Below, piece after piece: positions 27,406 through 41,200 of a DNA stretch of 64,000 bases (within the stretch, counting starts at the first letter, position 1; every line of letters begins with the position of its first letter). The DNA comes from Escarpia spicata (Eukaryota > Annelida > Polychaeta > Sabellida > Siboglinidae). A program made the translations under genes and the position numbers. The notes beneath the pieces are model-generated. The model was not told the origin of the DNA. It made no database searches and was given only the letters and a program-made list of their open reading frames with translations. The stretch spans positions 35,416,792 to 35,480,791 of the forward strand of contig OZ023207.1 in assembly GCA_963995525.1 (NCBI GenBank). Direction: 5' to 3'.

Positions 27406-27547
27406 ATGAAAACTAACCGTCAGAAAACGTCTAGAATGCTCTGAATGTAAGCCGTACGGTGAAACATACGAAACATTATGTTATATCATTGAATTGAACG
27501 ATATTCAGCATATGGTAACGGTTTTAACTTTTGATTACCCCTTATAT
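27406..27547 (+). repeat. Monomer subtype T6
   Basis: Signatures are CTAGAATGCTCTGAATG, GCCGTACGGTGAAACATAC, TATCATTGAATTGAACG, CAGCATATGGTAACGG and the tail ending CCCCTTATATATG. It contains the perfect 8-bp palindrome CCGTACGG. In the usual ATG frame it closes at TGA after 12 codons; a one-base deletion in block H copies abolishes that stop. Confidence 0.9.
27452..27459. repeat. Perfect palindrome CCGTACGG in T6
   Basis: This 8-bp self-complementary element recurs in almost all T6 and T6/T3 monomers across the window. T3 carries GCCGAACGG at the same place and so lacks the symmetry. It is a candidate dimeric-protein site or simply chance; no known box was recognised. Confidence 0.5.
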
Positions 27548-27689
27548 ATGAAAACTAACCGTCAGAAAATGTCTAGATTACTGTCGTAGAGAACTGTACG
27601 TTCATGCAAGAGAAATATTATGCTATCAGTTTGAATTGATTGAAACTCAGCATTTGGGATCGTTTTTAACTGTTGATTACCCACTGTAA
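27548..27689 (+). repeat. Monomer subtype T7
   Basis: Signatures are CTAGATTACTGTCGTAGAG, CATGCAAGAG, CTATCAGTTTGAATTG, GAAACTCAGC, TTGGGATCG and the tail CCCGCTGTAAATG (ACCCACTG here). It is the only subtype whose tail lacks the CCCCCTATAAATG form. Confidence 0.9.
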
Positions 27690-29251
27690 ATGAAAACTAA
27701 CCGTCAGAAAACGTCTAGATTGCTGTAATAGTGACCTGAAGTGTCAAACAAGCGAAATATTATGCTATCACTTCGAATTGATCGATACTCAGCATTTGGG
27801 AACGTTTTTAACTGTTGATTACCACCTATAAATGAAAAATAACCGTCAGAAAACGTATACATTGCTATGAATGTGAGCTGTACGGTTATACACGAGAAAC
27901 GTTATGTTATGCCATTGAATTGAACGATATTCAGAATTTTGCATCGTTTTAAAGTGTTGATTACCCCCAATAAATGAAAACTAACCATCAGAAAACGTCT
28001 CCAATGCTGTGATTGTAAGCCGAACGGAGATACATAAGAAATATTATGTTATATCATTGAAATGAACGATATTCAGCATTTGGCAACGTTTTTAACTTTT
28101 CTTTACCCCCTATAAATGAAAACTAACCGTCAGAAAATGTCGAGACTACTGTGATAGTGAACTGTACGTTCATACAAGAGAAATATTATGCTATCACTTC
28201 GAATTGATTCATACTCTGCATTTGGGAACGTTTTTAACTGTTGATTACCCCCTATAAATGAAAACAAACCGTCAGAAAACGTGTACATTGCTGTAAATGT
28301 GAGCTGTACGGTTATACACGCGAAATATTATGTTATGCCATTGAATTGAACAATATTAAGCATTTTGCATCATTTTAAAGTGTTGATTACCCCCTATAAA
28401 TGAAAACTAACCGTCAGAAAACGTCTAGAATGCTCTGAATGTAAGCCGTACGGTGAAACATACGAAACATTATGTTATATCATTGAATTGAACGATATTC
28501 AGCATATGGTAACGGTTTTAACTTTTGATTACCCCTTATATATGAAAACTAACCGTCAGAAAATGTCTAGATTACTGTCGTAGAGAACTGTACGTTCATG
28601 CAAGAGAAATATTATGCTATCAGTTTGAATTGATTGAAACTCAGCATTTGGGATCGTTTTTAACTGTTGATTACCCGCTGTAAATGAAAACTAACCGTCA
28701 GAAAACGTCTAGATTGCTGTAATAGTGACCTGAAGTGTCAAACAAGCGAAATATTATGCTATCACTTCGAATTGATCGATACTCAGCATTTGGGAACGTT
28801 TTTAACTGTTGATTACCCCCTATAAATGAAAAATAACCGTCAGAAAACGTATACATTGCTGTGAATGTGAGCTGTACGGTTATACACGAGAAACGTTATG
28901 TTATGCCATTGAATTGAACGATATTCAGAATTTTGCATCGTTTTAAAGTGTTGATTACCCCCTATAAATGAAAACTAACCATCAGAAAACGTCTACAATG
29001 CTGTGATTGTAAGCCGAACGGTGATACGTAAGAAATATTATGTTATATCATTGAAATGAACGATTTTCAGCATTTGGCAACGTTTTTAACTTTTCTTTAC
29101 CCCCTATAAATGAAAACTAACCGTCAGAAAATGTATAGACTACTGTGATAGTGAACTGTACGTTCATACAAGAGAAATATTATGCTATCACTTCGAATTG
29201 ATTCATACTCTGCATTTGGGAACGTTTTTAACTGTTGATTACCCCCTATAA

Positions 29252-32235
29252 ATGAAAACAAACCGTCAGAAAACGTGTACATTGCTGTAAATGTGAGCTG
29301 TACGGTTATACAAGCGAAATATTATGTTATGCCATTGAATTGAACAATATTCAGCATTTTGCATCATTTTAAAGTGTTGATTACCCCCTATAAATGAAAA
29401 CTAACCGTCAGAAAACGTCTAGAATGCTCTGAATGTAAGCCGTACGGTGAAACATACGAAACATTATGTTATATCATTGAATTGAACGATATTCAGCATA
29501 TGGTAACGTTTTTAACTTTTGATTACCCCTTATATATGAAAACTAACCGTCAGAAAATGTCTAGATTACTGTCGTAGAGAACTGTACGTTCATGCAAGAG
29601 AAATATTATGCTATCAGTTTGAATTGATTGAAACTCAGCATTTGGGATCGTTTTTTTAACTGTTGATTACCCGCTGTAAATGAAAACTAACCGTCAGAAA
29701 ACGTCTAGATTGCTGTAATAGTGACCTGAAGTGTCAAACAAGCGAAATATTATGCTATCACTTCGAATTGATCGATACTCAGCATTTGGGAACGTTTTTA
29801 ACTGTTGATTACCCCCTATAAATGAAAAATAACCGTCAGAAAACGTATACATTGCTGTGAATGTGAGCTGTACGGTTATACACGAGAAACGTTATGTTAT
29901 GCCATTGAATTGAACGATATTCAGAATTTTGCATCGTTTTAAAGTGTTGATTACCCCCTATAAATGAAAACTAACCATCAGAAAACGTCTACAATGCTGT
30001 GATTGTAAGCCGAACGGTGATACGTAAGAAATATTATGTTATATCATTGAAATGAACGATATTCAGCATTTGGCAACGTTTTTAACTTTTCTTTACCCCC
30101 TATAAATGAAAACTAACCGTCAGAAAATGTCTAGACTACTGTGATAGTGAACTGTACGTGCATACAAGAGAAATATTATGCTATCACTTCGAATTGATTC
30201 ATACTCAGCATTTGGGAACGTTTTTAACTGTTGATTACCCCCTATAAATGAAAAAAAAACGTCAGAAAACGTGTACATTGCTTTAAATGTGAGCTGTACG
30301 GTTATACACGCGAAATATTATGTTATGCCATTGAATTGAACAATATTCAGCATTTTGCATCATTTTAAAGTGTAGATTACCCCCTATAAATGAAAACTAA
30401 CCGTCAGAAAACGTCTAGAATGCTCTGAATGTAAGCCGTACGGTGAAACATACGAAACATTATGTTATATCATTGAATTGAACGATATTCAGCATATGGT
30501 AACGGTTTTAACTTTTGATTACCCCTTATATATGAAAACTAACCGTCAGAAAATGTCTAGATTACTGTCGTAGAGAACTGTACGTTCATGCAAGAGAAAT
30601 ATTATGCTATCAGTTTGAATTGATTGAAACTCAGCATTTGGGATCGTTTTTAACTGTTGATTACCCACTGTAAATGAAAACTAACCGTCAGAAAACGTCT
30701 AGATTGCTGTAATAGTGACCTGAAGTGTCAAACAAGCGAAATATTATGCTATCACTTCGAATTGATCGATACTCAGCATTTGGGAACGTTTTTAACTGTT
30801 GATTACCACCTATAAATGAAAAATAACCGTCAGAAAACGTATACATTGCTATGAATGTGAGCTGTACGGTTATACACGAGAAACGTTATGTTATGCCATT
30901 GAATTGAACGATATTCAGAATTTTGCATCGTTTTAAAGTGTTGATTACCCCCAATAAATGAAAACTAACCATCAGAAAACGTCTCCAATGCTGTGATTGT
31001 AAGCCGAACGGAGATACATAAGAAATATTATGTTATATCATTGAAATGAACGATATTCAGCATTTGGCAACGTTTTTAACTTTTCTTTACCCCCTATAAA
31101 TGAAAACTAACCGTCAGAAAATGTCGAGACTACTGTGATAGTGAACTGTACGTTCATACAAGAGAAATATTATGCTATCACTTCGAATTGATTCATACTC
31201 TGCATTTGGGAACGTTTTTAACTGTTGATTACCCCCTATAAATGAAAACAAACCGTCAGAAAACGTGTACATTGCTGTAAATGTGAGCTGTACGGTTATA
31301 CACGCGAAATATTATGTTATGCCATTGAATTGAACAATATTAAGCATTTTGCATCATTTTAAAGTGTTGATTACCCCCTATAAATGAAAACTAACCGTCA
31401 GAAAACGTCTAGAATGCTCTGAATGTAAGCCGTACGGTGAAACATACGAAACATTATGTTATATCATTGAATTGAACGATATTCAGCATATGGTAACGGT
31501 TTTAACTTTTGATTACCCCTTATATATGAAAACTAACCGTCAGAAAATGTCTAGATTACTGTCGTAGAGAACTGTACGTTCATGCAAGAGAAATATTATG
31601 CTATCAGTTTGAATTGATTGAAACTCAGCATTTGGGATCGTTTTTAACTGTTGATTACCCGCTGTAAATGAAAACTAACCGTCAGAAAACGTCTAGATTG
31701 CTGTAATAGTGACCTGAAGTGTCAAACAAGCGAAATATTATGCTATCACTTCGAATTGATCGATACTCAGCATTTGGGAACGTTTTTAACTGTTGATTAC
31801 CCCCTATAAATGAAAAATAACCGTCAGAAAACGTATACATTGCTGTGAATGTGAGCTGTACGGTTATACACGAGAAACGTTATGTTATGCCATTGAATTG
31901 AACGATATTCAGAATTTTGCATCGTTTTAAAGTGTTGATTACCCCCTATAAATGAAAACTAACCATCAGAAAACGTCTACAATGCTGTGATTGTAAGCCG
32001 AACGGTGATACGTAAGAAATATTATGTTATATCATTGAAATGAACGATTTTCAGCATTTGGCAACGTTTTTAACTTTTCTTTACCCCCTATAAATGAAAA
32101 CTAACCGTCAGAAAATGTATAGACTACTGTGATAGTGAACTGTACTTTCATAAAAGAGAAATATTATGCTATCACTTCGAATTGATTCATACTCAGCATT
32201 TGGGAACGTTTTTAACTGTTGATTACCCCCTATAA
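29252..32235 (+). repeat. Block E copy 2: 21-mer higher-order repeat, 2984 bp
   Basis: It is the second tandem copy, matching copy 1 closely by eye. Homology stops near 32144, where T4 changes from TACGTTCATACAAG to TACTTTCATAAAAG, the variant typical of block F. Confidence 0.92.
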
Positions 32236-34224
32236 ATGAAAACAAACCGTCAGAAAACGTGTACATTGCTGTAAATGTGAGCTGTACGGTTATACACGCG
32301 AAATATTATGTTATGCCATTGAATTGAACAATATTCAGCATTTTGCATCATTTTAAAGTGTTGATTACCCCCTATAAATGAAAACTAACCGTCAGAAAAC
32401 GTCTAGACTGCTCTGAATGTAAGCCGTACGGTGAAACATACGAAATATTATGTTATATCATTGAATTGAACGATATTCAGCATATGGTTACGTTTTTAAC
32501 TTTTGATTACCCCTTATATATGAAAACTAACCGTCAGAAAATGTCTAGATTACTGTCGTAGAGAACTGTTCGTTCATGCAAGAGAAATATTATGCTATCA
32601 GTTTGAATTGATTGAAACTCAGCATTTGGGATCGTTTTTAACTGTTGATTACCCGCTGTAAATGAAAACTAACCGTCAGAAAACGTCTAGATTGCTGTAA
32701 TTGTGACCCCTGAAGTGTCAAACAAGCGAAATATTATGCTATCACTTCGAATTGATCGATACTCAGCATTTGGGAACGTTTTTAAATATTGATTACCGCC
32801 TATAAATGAAAAATAACCGTCAGAAAACGTATACATTGCTGTGAATGTGAGCTGTACGGTTAAACACGAGAAACGTTATGTTATGCCATTGAATTGAACG
32901 ATATTCAGAATTTTGCATCGTTTTAAAGTGTTGATTACCCCCTATAAATGAAAACTAACCATCAGAAAACGTCTACAATGCTGTGATTGTAAGCCGAACG
33001 GTGATACATAAGAACTATTATGTTATATCATTGAAATGAACGATATTCAGCATTTGGCAAGTTTTTAACTTTTCTTTACCCCCTATAAATGAAAACTAAC
33101 CGTCAGAAAATGTATAAACTACTGTGATAGTGAACTGTACTTTCATAAAAGAGAAATATTATGCTATCACTTCGAATTGATTCATACTCAGCATTTGGGA
33201 ACGTTTTTAACTGTTGATTACCCACTATAAATGAAAACAAACCGTCAGAAAACGTGTACATTGCTGTAAATGTGAGCTGTACGGTTATACACGCGAAATA
33301 TTATGTTATGCCATTGAATTGAACAATATTCAGCATTTTGCATCCTTTTAAAGTGTTGATTACCCCCTATAAATGAAAACTAACCGTCAGAAAACGTCTA
33401 GAATGCTCTGAATGTAAGCCGTACGGTGAAACATACGAAACGTTATGTTATATCATTGAATTGAACGATATTCAGCATATGGTAACGGTTTTAACTTTTG
33501 ATTACCCCTTATATATGAAAACTAACCGTCAGAAAATGTATAGATTACTGTCGTAGAGAACTGTACGTTCATGCAAGAGAAATATTATGCTATCAGTTTG
33601 AATTGATTGAAACTCAGCATTTGGGATCGTTTTTAACTGTTGATTACCCGCTGTAAATGAAAACTAACCGTCAGAAAACGTCTAGATTGCTGTAATAGTG
33701 ACCTGAAGTGTCAAACAAGCGAAATATTATGCTATCACTTCGAATTGATCGATACTCAGCATTTGGGAACGTTTTTAACTGTTGATTACCCCCTATAAAT
33801 GAAAAATAACCGTCAGAAAACTTATACATTGCTGTGAATGTGAGCTGTACGGTTATACACGAGAAACCTTATGTTATGCCATTGAATTGAACGATATTAA
33901 GAATTTTGCATCGTTTTAAAGTGTTGATTACCCCCTATAAATGAAAACTAACCATCAGAAAACGTCTACAATGCTGTGATTGTAAGCCGAACGGTGATAC
34001 ATAAGAAATATTATGTTATATCATTGAAATGAACGATATTCAGCATTTGGCAACGTTTTTAACTTTTCTTTACCCCCTATAAATGAAAACTAACCGTCAG
34101 AAAATGTATAGACTACTGTGATAGTGAACTGTACTTTCATAAAAGAGAAATATTATGCTATCACTTCGAATTGATTCATACTCAGCATTTGGGAACGTTT
34201 TTAACTGTTGATTACCCCCTATAA
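32236..34224 (+). repeat. Block F copy 1: 14-mer higher-order repeat, 1989 bp
   Basis: Two heptads differ in their T1: one has GTGACCCCTGAAG (+2), the other GTGACCTGAAG. One T3 has the short GGCAAG form (-1), giving 14 x 142 + 1. Shared marks with copy 2 are TGTATAAACT in T4 (33111 and 35100) and TTGTGACCCCTG in T1 (near 32701 and 34690). CATCCTTTTAAAG in T5 recurs at 33340, 35330 and 37319. Confidence 0.92.
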
Positions 34225-36213
34225 ATGAAAACAAACCGTCAGAAAACGTGTACATTGCTGTAAATGTGAGCTGTACGGTTATACACGCGAAATATTATGT
34301 TATGCCATTGAATTGAACAATATTCAGCATTTTGCATCATTTTAAAGTGTTGATTACCCCCTATAAATGAAAACTAACCGTCAGAAAACGTCTAGACTGC
34401 TCTGAATGTAAGCCGTACGGTGAAACATACGAAATATTATGTTATATCATTGAATTGAACGATATTCAGCATATGGTTACGTTTTTAACTTTTGATTACC
34501 CCTTATATATGAAAACTAACCGTCAGAAAATGTCTAGATTACTGTCGTAGAGAACTGTTCGTTCATGCAAGAGAAATATTATGCTATCAGTTTGAATTGA
34601 TTGAAACTCAGCATTTGGGATCGTTTTTAACTGTTGATTACCCGCTGTAAATGAAAACTAACCGTCAGAAAACGTCTAGATTGCTGTAATTGTGACCCCT
34701 GAAGTGTCAAACAAGCGAAATATTATGCTATCACTTCGAATTGATCGATACTCAGCATTTGGGAACGTTTTTAAATATTGATTACCGCCTATAAATGAAA
34801 AATAACCGTCAGAAAACGTATACATTGCTGTGAATGTGAGCTGTACGGTTAAACACGAGAAACGTTATGTTATGCCATTGAATTGAACGATATTCAGAAT
34901 TTTGCATCGTTTTAAAGTGTTGATTACCCCCTATAAATGAAAACTAACCATCAGAAAACGTCTACAATGCTGTGATTGTAAGCCGAACGGTGATACATAA
35001 GAACTATTATGTTATATCATTGAAATGAACGATATTCAGCATTTGGCAAGTTTTTAACTTTTCTTTACCCCCTATAAATGAAAACTAACCGTCAGAAAAT
35101 GTATAAACTACTGTGATAGTGAACTGTACTTTCATAAAAGAGAAATATTATGCTATCACTTCGAATTGATTCATACTCAGCATTTGGGAACGTTTTTAAC
35201 TGTTGATTACCCACTATAAATGAAAACAAACCGTCAGAAAACGTGTACATTGCTGTAAATGTGAGCTGTACGGTTATACACGCGAAATATTATGTTATGC
35301 CATTGAATTGAACAATATTCAGCATTTTGCATCCTTTTAAAGTGTTGATTACCCCCTATAAATGAAAACTAACCGTCAGAAAACGTCTAGAATGCTCTGA
35401 ATGTAAGCCGTACGGTGAAACATACGAAACATTATGTTATATCATTGAATTGAACGATATTCAGCATATGGTAACGGTTTTAACTTTTGATTACCCCTTA
35501 TATATGAAAACTAACCGTCAGAAAATGTATAGATTACTGTCGTAGAGAACTGTACGTTCATGCAAGAGAAATATTATGCTATCAGTTTGAATTGATTGAA
35601 ACTCAGCATTTGGGATCGTTTTTAACTGTTGATTACCCGCTGTAAATGAAAACTAACCGTCAGAAAACGTCTAGATTGCTGTAATAGTGACCTGAAGTGT
35701 CAAACAAGCGAAATATTATGCTATCACTTCGAATTGATCGATACTCAGCATTTGGGAACGTTTTTAACTGTTGATTACCCCCTATAAATGAAAAATAACC
35801 GTCAGAAAACTTATACATTGCTGTGAATGTGAGCTGTACGGTTATACACGAGAAACCTTATGTTATGCCATTGAATTGAACGATATTAAGAATTTTGCAT
35901 CGTTTTAAAGTGTTGATTACCCCCTATAAATGAAAACTAACCATCAGAAAACGTCTACAATGCTGTGATTGTAAGCCGAACGGTGATACATAAGAAATAT
36001 TATGTTATATCATTGAAATGAACGATATTCAGCATTTGGCAACGTTTTTAACTTTTCTTTACCCCCTATAAATGAAAACTAACCGTCAGAAAATGTCTAG
36101 ACTACTGTGATAGTGAACTGTACGTTCATACAAGAGAAATATTATGCTATCACTTCGAATTGATTCACACTCAGCATTTGGGAACGTTTTTAACTGTTGA
36201 TTACCCCCTATAA
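34225..36213 (+). repeat. Block F copy 2: 14-mer higher-order repeat, 1989 bp
   Basis: It is nearly identical to copy 1 over its length. A small difference is the T6 AACATTATG near 35428 against AACGTTATG near 33439. The match to copy 1 fades at the following T4, where TGTATAGAC is replaced by TGTCTAGAC. Confidence 0.92.
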
Positions 36214-38202
36214 ATGAAAACAAACCGTCATAAAACGTGTACATTGCTGTAAATGTGAGCTGTACGGTTATACACGCGAAATATTATGTTATGCCATTGA
36301 ATTGAACAATATTCAGCATTTTGCATCATTTTAAAGTGTTGAATACCCCCTATAAATGAAAACTAACCGTCAGAAAACGTCTAGAATGCTCTGAATGTAA
36401 GCCGTACGGTGAAACATACGAAATATTATGTTATATCATTGAATTGAATGATATTCAGCATATGGTTACGTTTTTAACTTTTGATTACCCCTTATATATG
36501 AAAACTAACCGTCAGAAAATGTCTAGATTACTGTCGTAGAGAACTGTTCGTTCATGCAAGAGAAATATTATGCTATCAGTTTGAATTGATTGAAACTCAG
36601 CATTTGGGATCGTTTTTAACTGTTGATTACCCGCTGTAAATGAAAACTAACCGTCAGAAAACGTCTAGATTGCTGTAATAGTGACCCCTGAAGTGTTAAA
36701 CAAGCGAAATATTATGCTATCACTTCGAATTGATCGATACTCAGCATTTGGGAACGTTTTTAACTGTTGATTACCCCCTATAAATGAAAAATAACCGTCA
36801 GAAAACGTATACATTGCTGTGAATGTGAGCTGTACGGTTATACACGAGAAACGTTATGTTATGCCATTGAATTGAACGATATTCAGAATTTTGCATCGTT
36901 TTAAAGTGTTGATTACCCCCTATAAATGAAAACTAACCATCAGAAAACGTCTACAATGCTGTGATAGTAAGCCGAACGGTGATACATAAGAACTATTATG
37001 TTATATCATTGAAATGAACGATATTCAGCATTTGGCAAGTTTTTAACTTTTCTTTACCCCCTATAAATGAAAACTAACCGTCAGAAAATGTATAGACTAC
37101 TGTGATAGTGAACTGTACTTTCATAAAAGAGAAATATTATTCTATCACTTCGAATTGATTCATACTCAGCATTTGGGAACGTTTTTAACTGTTGATTACC
37201 CACTATAAATGAAAACAAACCGTCAGAAAACGTGTACATTGCTGTAAATGTGAGCTGTACGGTTATACACGCGAAATATTATGTTATGCCATTGAATTAA
37301 ACAATATTCAGCATTTTGCATCCTTTTAAAGTGTTCATTACCCCCTATAAATGAAAACTAACCGTCAGAAAACGTATAGAATGCTCTGAATGTAAGCCGT
37401 ACGGTGAAACATACGAAACATTATGTTATATCATTGAATTGAACGATATTCAGCATATGGTAACGGTTTTAACTTTTGATTACCCCTTATATATGAAAAC
37501 TAACCGTCAGAAAATGTATAGATTACTGTCGTAGAGAACTGTACGTTCATGCAAGAGAAATATTATGCTATCAGTTTGAATTGATTGAAACTCAGCATTT
37601 GGGATCGTTTTTAACTGTTGATTACCCGCTGTAAATGAAAACTAACCGTCAGAAAACGTCTAGATTGCTGTAATAGTGACCTGAAGTGTCAAACAAGCGA
37701 AATATTATGCTATCACTTCGAATTGATCGATACTCAGCATTTGGGAACGTTTTTAACTGTTGATTACCCCCTATAAATGAAAAATAACCGTCAGAAAACT
37801 TATACATTGCTGTGAATGTGAGCTGTACGGTTATACACGAGAAACCTTATGTTATGCCATTGAATTGAACGATATTAAGAATTTTGCATCGTTTTAAAGT
37901 GTTGATTACCCCCTATAAATGAAAACTAACCATCAGAAAACGTCTACAATGCTGTGATTGTAAGCCGAACGGTGATACATAAGAAATATTATGTTATATC
38001 ATTGAAATGAACGATATTCAGCATTTGGCAACGTTTTTAACTTTTCTTTACCCCCTATAAATGAAAACTAACCGTCAGAAAATGTCTAGACTACTGTGAT
38101 AGTGAACTGTACGTTCATACAAGAGAAATATTATGCTATCACTTCGAATTGATTCACACTCAGCATTTGGGAACGTTTTTAACTGTTGATTACCCCCTAT
38201 AA
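36214..38202 (+). repeat. Block F copy 3: divergent 14-mer, 1989 bp
   Basis: It keeps the 14-mer length and order but has new variants: AACCGTCATAAAACG in T5, GAATTGAATGATATTC and CATATGGTTACG in T6, and GAAGTGTTAAAC in T1. These are the variants that dominate blocks G and H, so this copy is a transition. Private changes include GTTGAATACC near 36350, GTGATAGTAAGCC near 36961 and TATTATTCTATC near 37135. Confidence 0.88.
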
Positions 38203-41200
38203 ATGAAAACAAACCGTCATAAAACGTGTACATTGCTGTAAATGTGAGCTGTACGGTTATACACGCGAAATATTATGTTATGCCATTGAATTGAACAATA
38301 TTCAGCATTTTGCATCATTTTAAAGTGTTGATTACCCCCTATAAATGAAAACTAACCGTCAGAAAACGTCTAGAATGCTCTGAATGTAAGCCGTACGGTG
38401 AAACATACGAAATATTATGTTATATCATTGAATTGAATGATATTCAGCATATGGTTACGTTTTTAACTTTTGATTACCCCTTATATATGAAAACTAACCG
38501 TCAGAAAATGTCTAGATTACTGTCGTAGAGAACTGTTCGTTCATGCAAGAGAAATATTATGCTATCAGTTTGAATTGATTGAAACTCAGCATTTGGGATC
38601 GTTTTTAACTGTTGATTACCCGCTGTAAATGAAAACTAACCGTCAGAAAACGTCTAGATTGCTGTAATAGTGACCCCTGAAGTGTTAAACAAGCGAAATA
38701 TTATGCTATCACTTCGAATTGATCGATACTCAGCATTTGGGAACGTTTTTAACTGTTGATTACCCCCTATAAATGAAAAATAACCGTCAGAAAACGTATA
38801 CATTGCTGTGAATGTGAGCTGTACGGTTATACACGAGAAACGTTATGTTATGCCATTGAATTGAACGATATTCAGAATTTTGCATCGTTTTAAAGTGTTG
38901 ATTACCCCCTATAAATGAAAACTAACCATCAGAAAACGTCTACAATGCTGTGATTGTAAGCCGAACGGTGATACATAAGAAATATTATGTTATATCATTG
39001 AAATGAACGATATTCAGCATTTGGCAACGTTTTTAACTTTTCTTTACCCCCTATAAATGAAAACAAACCGTCAGAAAATGTCTAGACTACTGTGATAGTG
39101 AACTGTACGTTCATACAAGAGAAATATTATGCTATCACTTCGAATTGATTCATACTCAGCATTTGGGAACGTTTTTAACTGTTGATTACCCCCTATAAAT
39201 GAAAACAAACCGTCATAAAACGTGTACATTGCTGTAAATGTGAGCTGTACGGTTATACACGCGAAATATTATGTTATGCCATTGAATTGAACAATATTCA
39301 GCATTTTGCATCATTTTAAAGTGTTGATTACCCCCTATAAATGAAAACTAACCGTCAGAAAACGTCTAGAATGCTCTGAATGTAAGCCGTACGGTGAAAC
39401 ATACGAAACATTATGTTATATCATTGAATTGAACGATATTCAGCATATGGTAACGGTTTTAACTTTTGATTACCCCTTATATATGAAAACTAACCGTCAG
39501 AAAATGTATAGATTACTGTCGTAGAGAACTGTACGTTCATGCAAGAGAAATATTATGCTATCAGTTTGAATTGATTGAAACTCAGCATTTGGGATCGTTT
39601 TTAACTGTTGATTACCCGCTGTAAATGAAAACTAACCGTCAGAAAACGTCTAGATTGCTGTAATAGTGACCTGAAGTGTCAAACAAGCGAAATATTATGC
39701 TATCACTTCGAATTGATCGATACTCAGCATTTGGGAACGTTTTTAACTGTTGATTACCCCCTATAAATGAAAAATAACCGTCAGAAAACTTATACATTGC
39801 TGTGAATGTGAGCTGTACGGTTATACACGAGAAACCTTATGTTATGCCATTGAATTGAACGATATTAAGAATTTTGCATCGTTTTAAAGTGTTGATTACC
39901 CCCTATAAATGAAAACTAACCATCAGAAAACGTCTACAATGCTGTGATTGTAAGCCGAACGGTGATACATAAGAAATATTATGTTATATCATTGAAATGA
40001 ACGATATTCAGCATTTGGCAACGTTTTTAACTTTTCTTTACCCCCTATAAATGAAAACTAACCGTCAGAAAATGTCTAGACTACTGTGATAGTGAACTGT
40101 ACGTTCATACAAGAGAAATATTATGCTATCACTTCGAATTGATCGATACTCAGCATTTGGGAACGTTTTTAACTGTTGATTACCGCCAATAAATGAAAAA
40201 TAACCGTCAGAAAACTTATACATTGCTGTGAATGTGAGCTGTACGGTTATACACGAGAAACCTTATGTTATGCCATTGAATTGAACGATATTCAGAATTT
40301 TGCATCGTTTTAAAGTGTTGATTACCCCCTATAAATGAAAACTAACCGTCAGAAAACGTCTAGAATGCTCTGAATGTAAGCCGTACGGTGAAACATACGA
40401 AATATTATGTTATATCATTGAATTGAATGATATTCAGCATATGGTTACGTTTTTAACTTTTGATTACCCCTTATATATGAAAACTAACCGTCAGAAAATG
40501 TCTAGATTACTGTCGTAGAGAACTGTTCGTTCATGCAAGAGAAATATTATGCTATCAGTTTGAATTGATTGAAACTCAGCATTTGGGATCGTTTTTAACT
40601 GTTGATTACCCGCTGTAAATGAAAACTAACCGTCAGAAAACGTCTAGATTGCTGTAATAGTGACCCCTGAAGTGTTAAACAAGCGAAATATTATGCTATC
40701 ACTTCGAATTGATCGATACTCAGCATTTGGGAACGTTTTTAACTGTTGATTACCCCATATAAATGAAAAATAACCGTCAGAAAACGTATACATTGCTGTG
40801 AATGTGAGCTGTACGGTTATACACGAGAAACGTTATGTTATGCCATTGAATTGAACGATATTCAGAATTTTGCATCGTTTTAAAGTGTTGATTACCCCCT
40901 ATAAATGAAAACTAACCATCAGAAAACGTCTACAATGCTGTGATTGTAAGCCGAACGGTGATACATAAGAAATATTATGTTATATCATTGAAATGAACGA
41001 TATTCAGCATTTGGCAACGTTTTTAACTTTTCTTTACCCCCTATAAATGAAAACAAACCGTCAGAAAATGTCTAGACTACTGTGATAGTGAACTGTACGT
41101 TCATACAAGAGAAATATTATGCTATCACTTCGAATAGATTCATACTCAGCATTTGGGAACGTTTTTAACTGTTGATTACCCCCTATAAATGAAAACAAAC

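Larger units (their letters stand above)
26696..27689 (+). repeat. Reference heptamer T1-T2-T3-T4-T5-T6-T7 (994 bp)
   Basis: Seven monomers of exactly 142 bp each form one full cycle. The T1 landmark GTAATAGTGACC recurs at 26731, 27725, 28719 and 29715, spaced 994, 994 and 996 bp. The whole right half of the window is built from this cycle, and the left half can be read as broken versions of it, so it is the likely ancestral higher-order unit. Confidence 0.9.
26268..29251 (+). repeat. Block E copy 1: 21-mer higher-order repeat, 2984 bp
   Basis: It holds three heptads that start with T5 in this register. It exceeds 21 x 142 by two bases because of a longer T run after GGATCG at 26661. Marks shared with copy 2 at 2984 bp are that T run (26661 and 29645), TACGTGCAT in T4 (27171 and 30155) and CGATTTTCAG in T3 (29061 and 32045). 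Homology starts near 26151, left of the register border. Some marks also recur 1990 bp earlier (poly-A T5 at about 25277 and 27267), a trace of an older 14-mer step. Confidence 0.92.
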
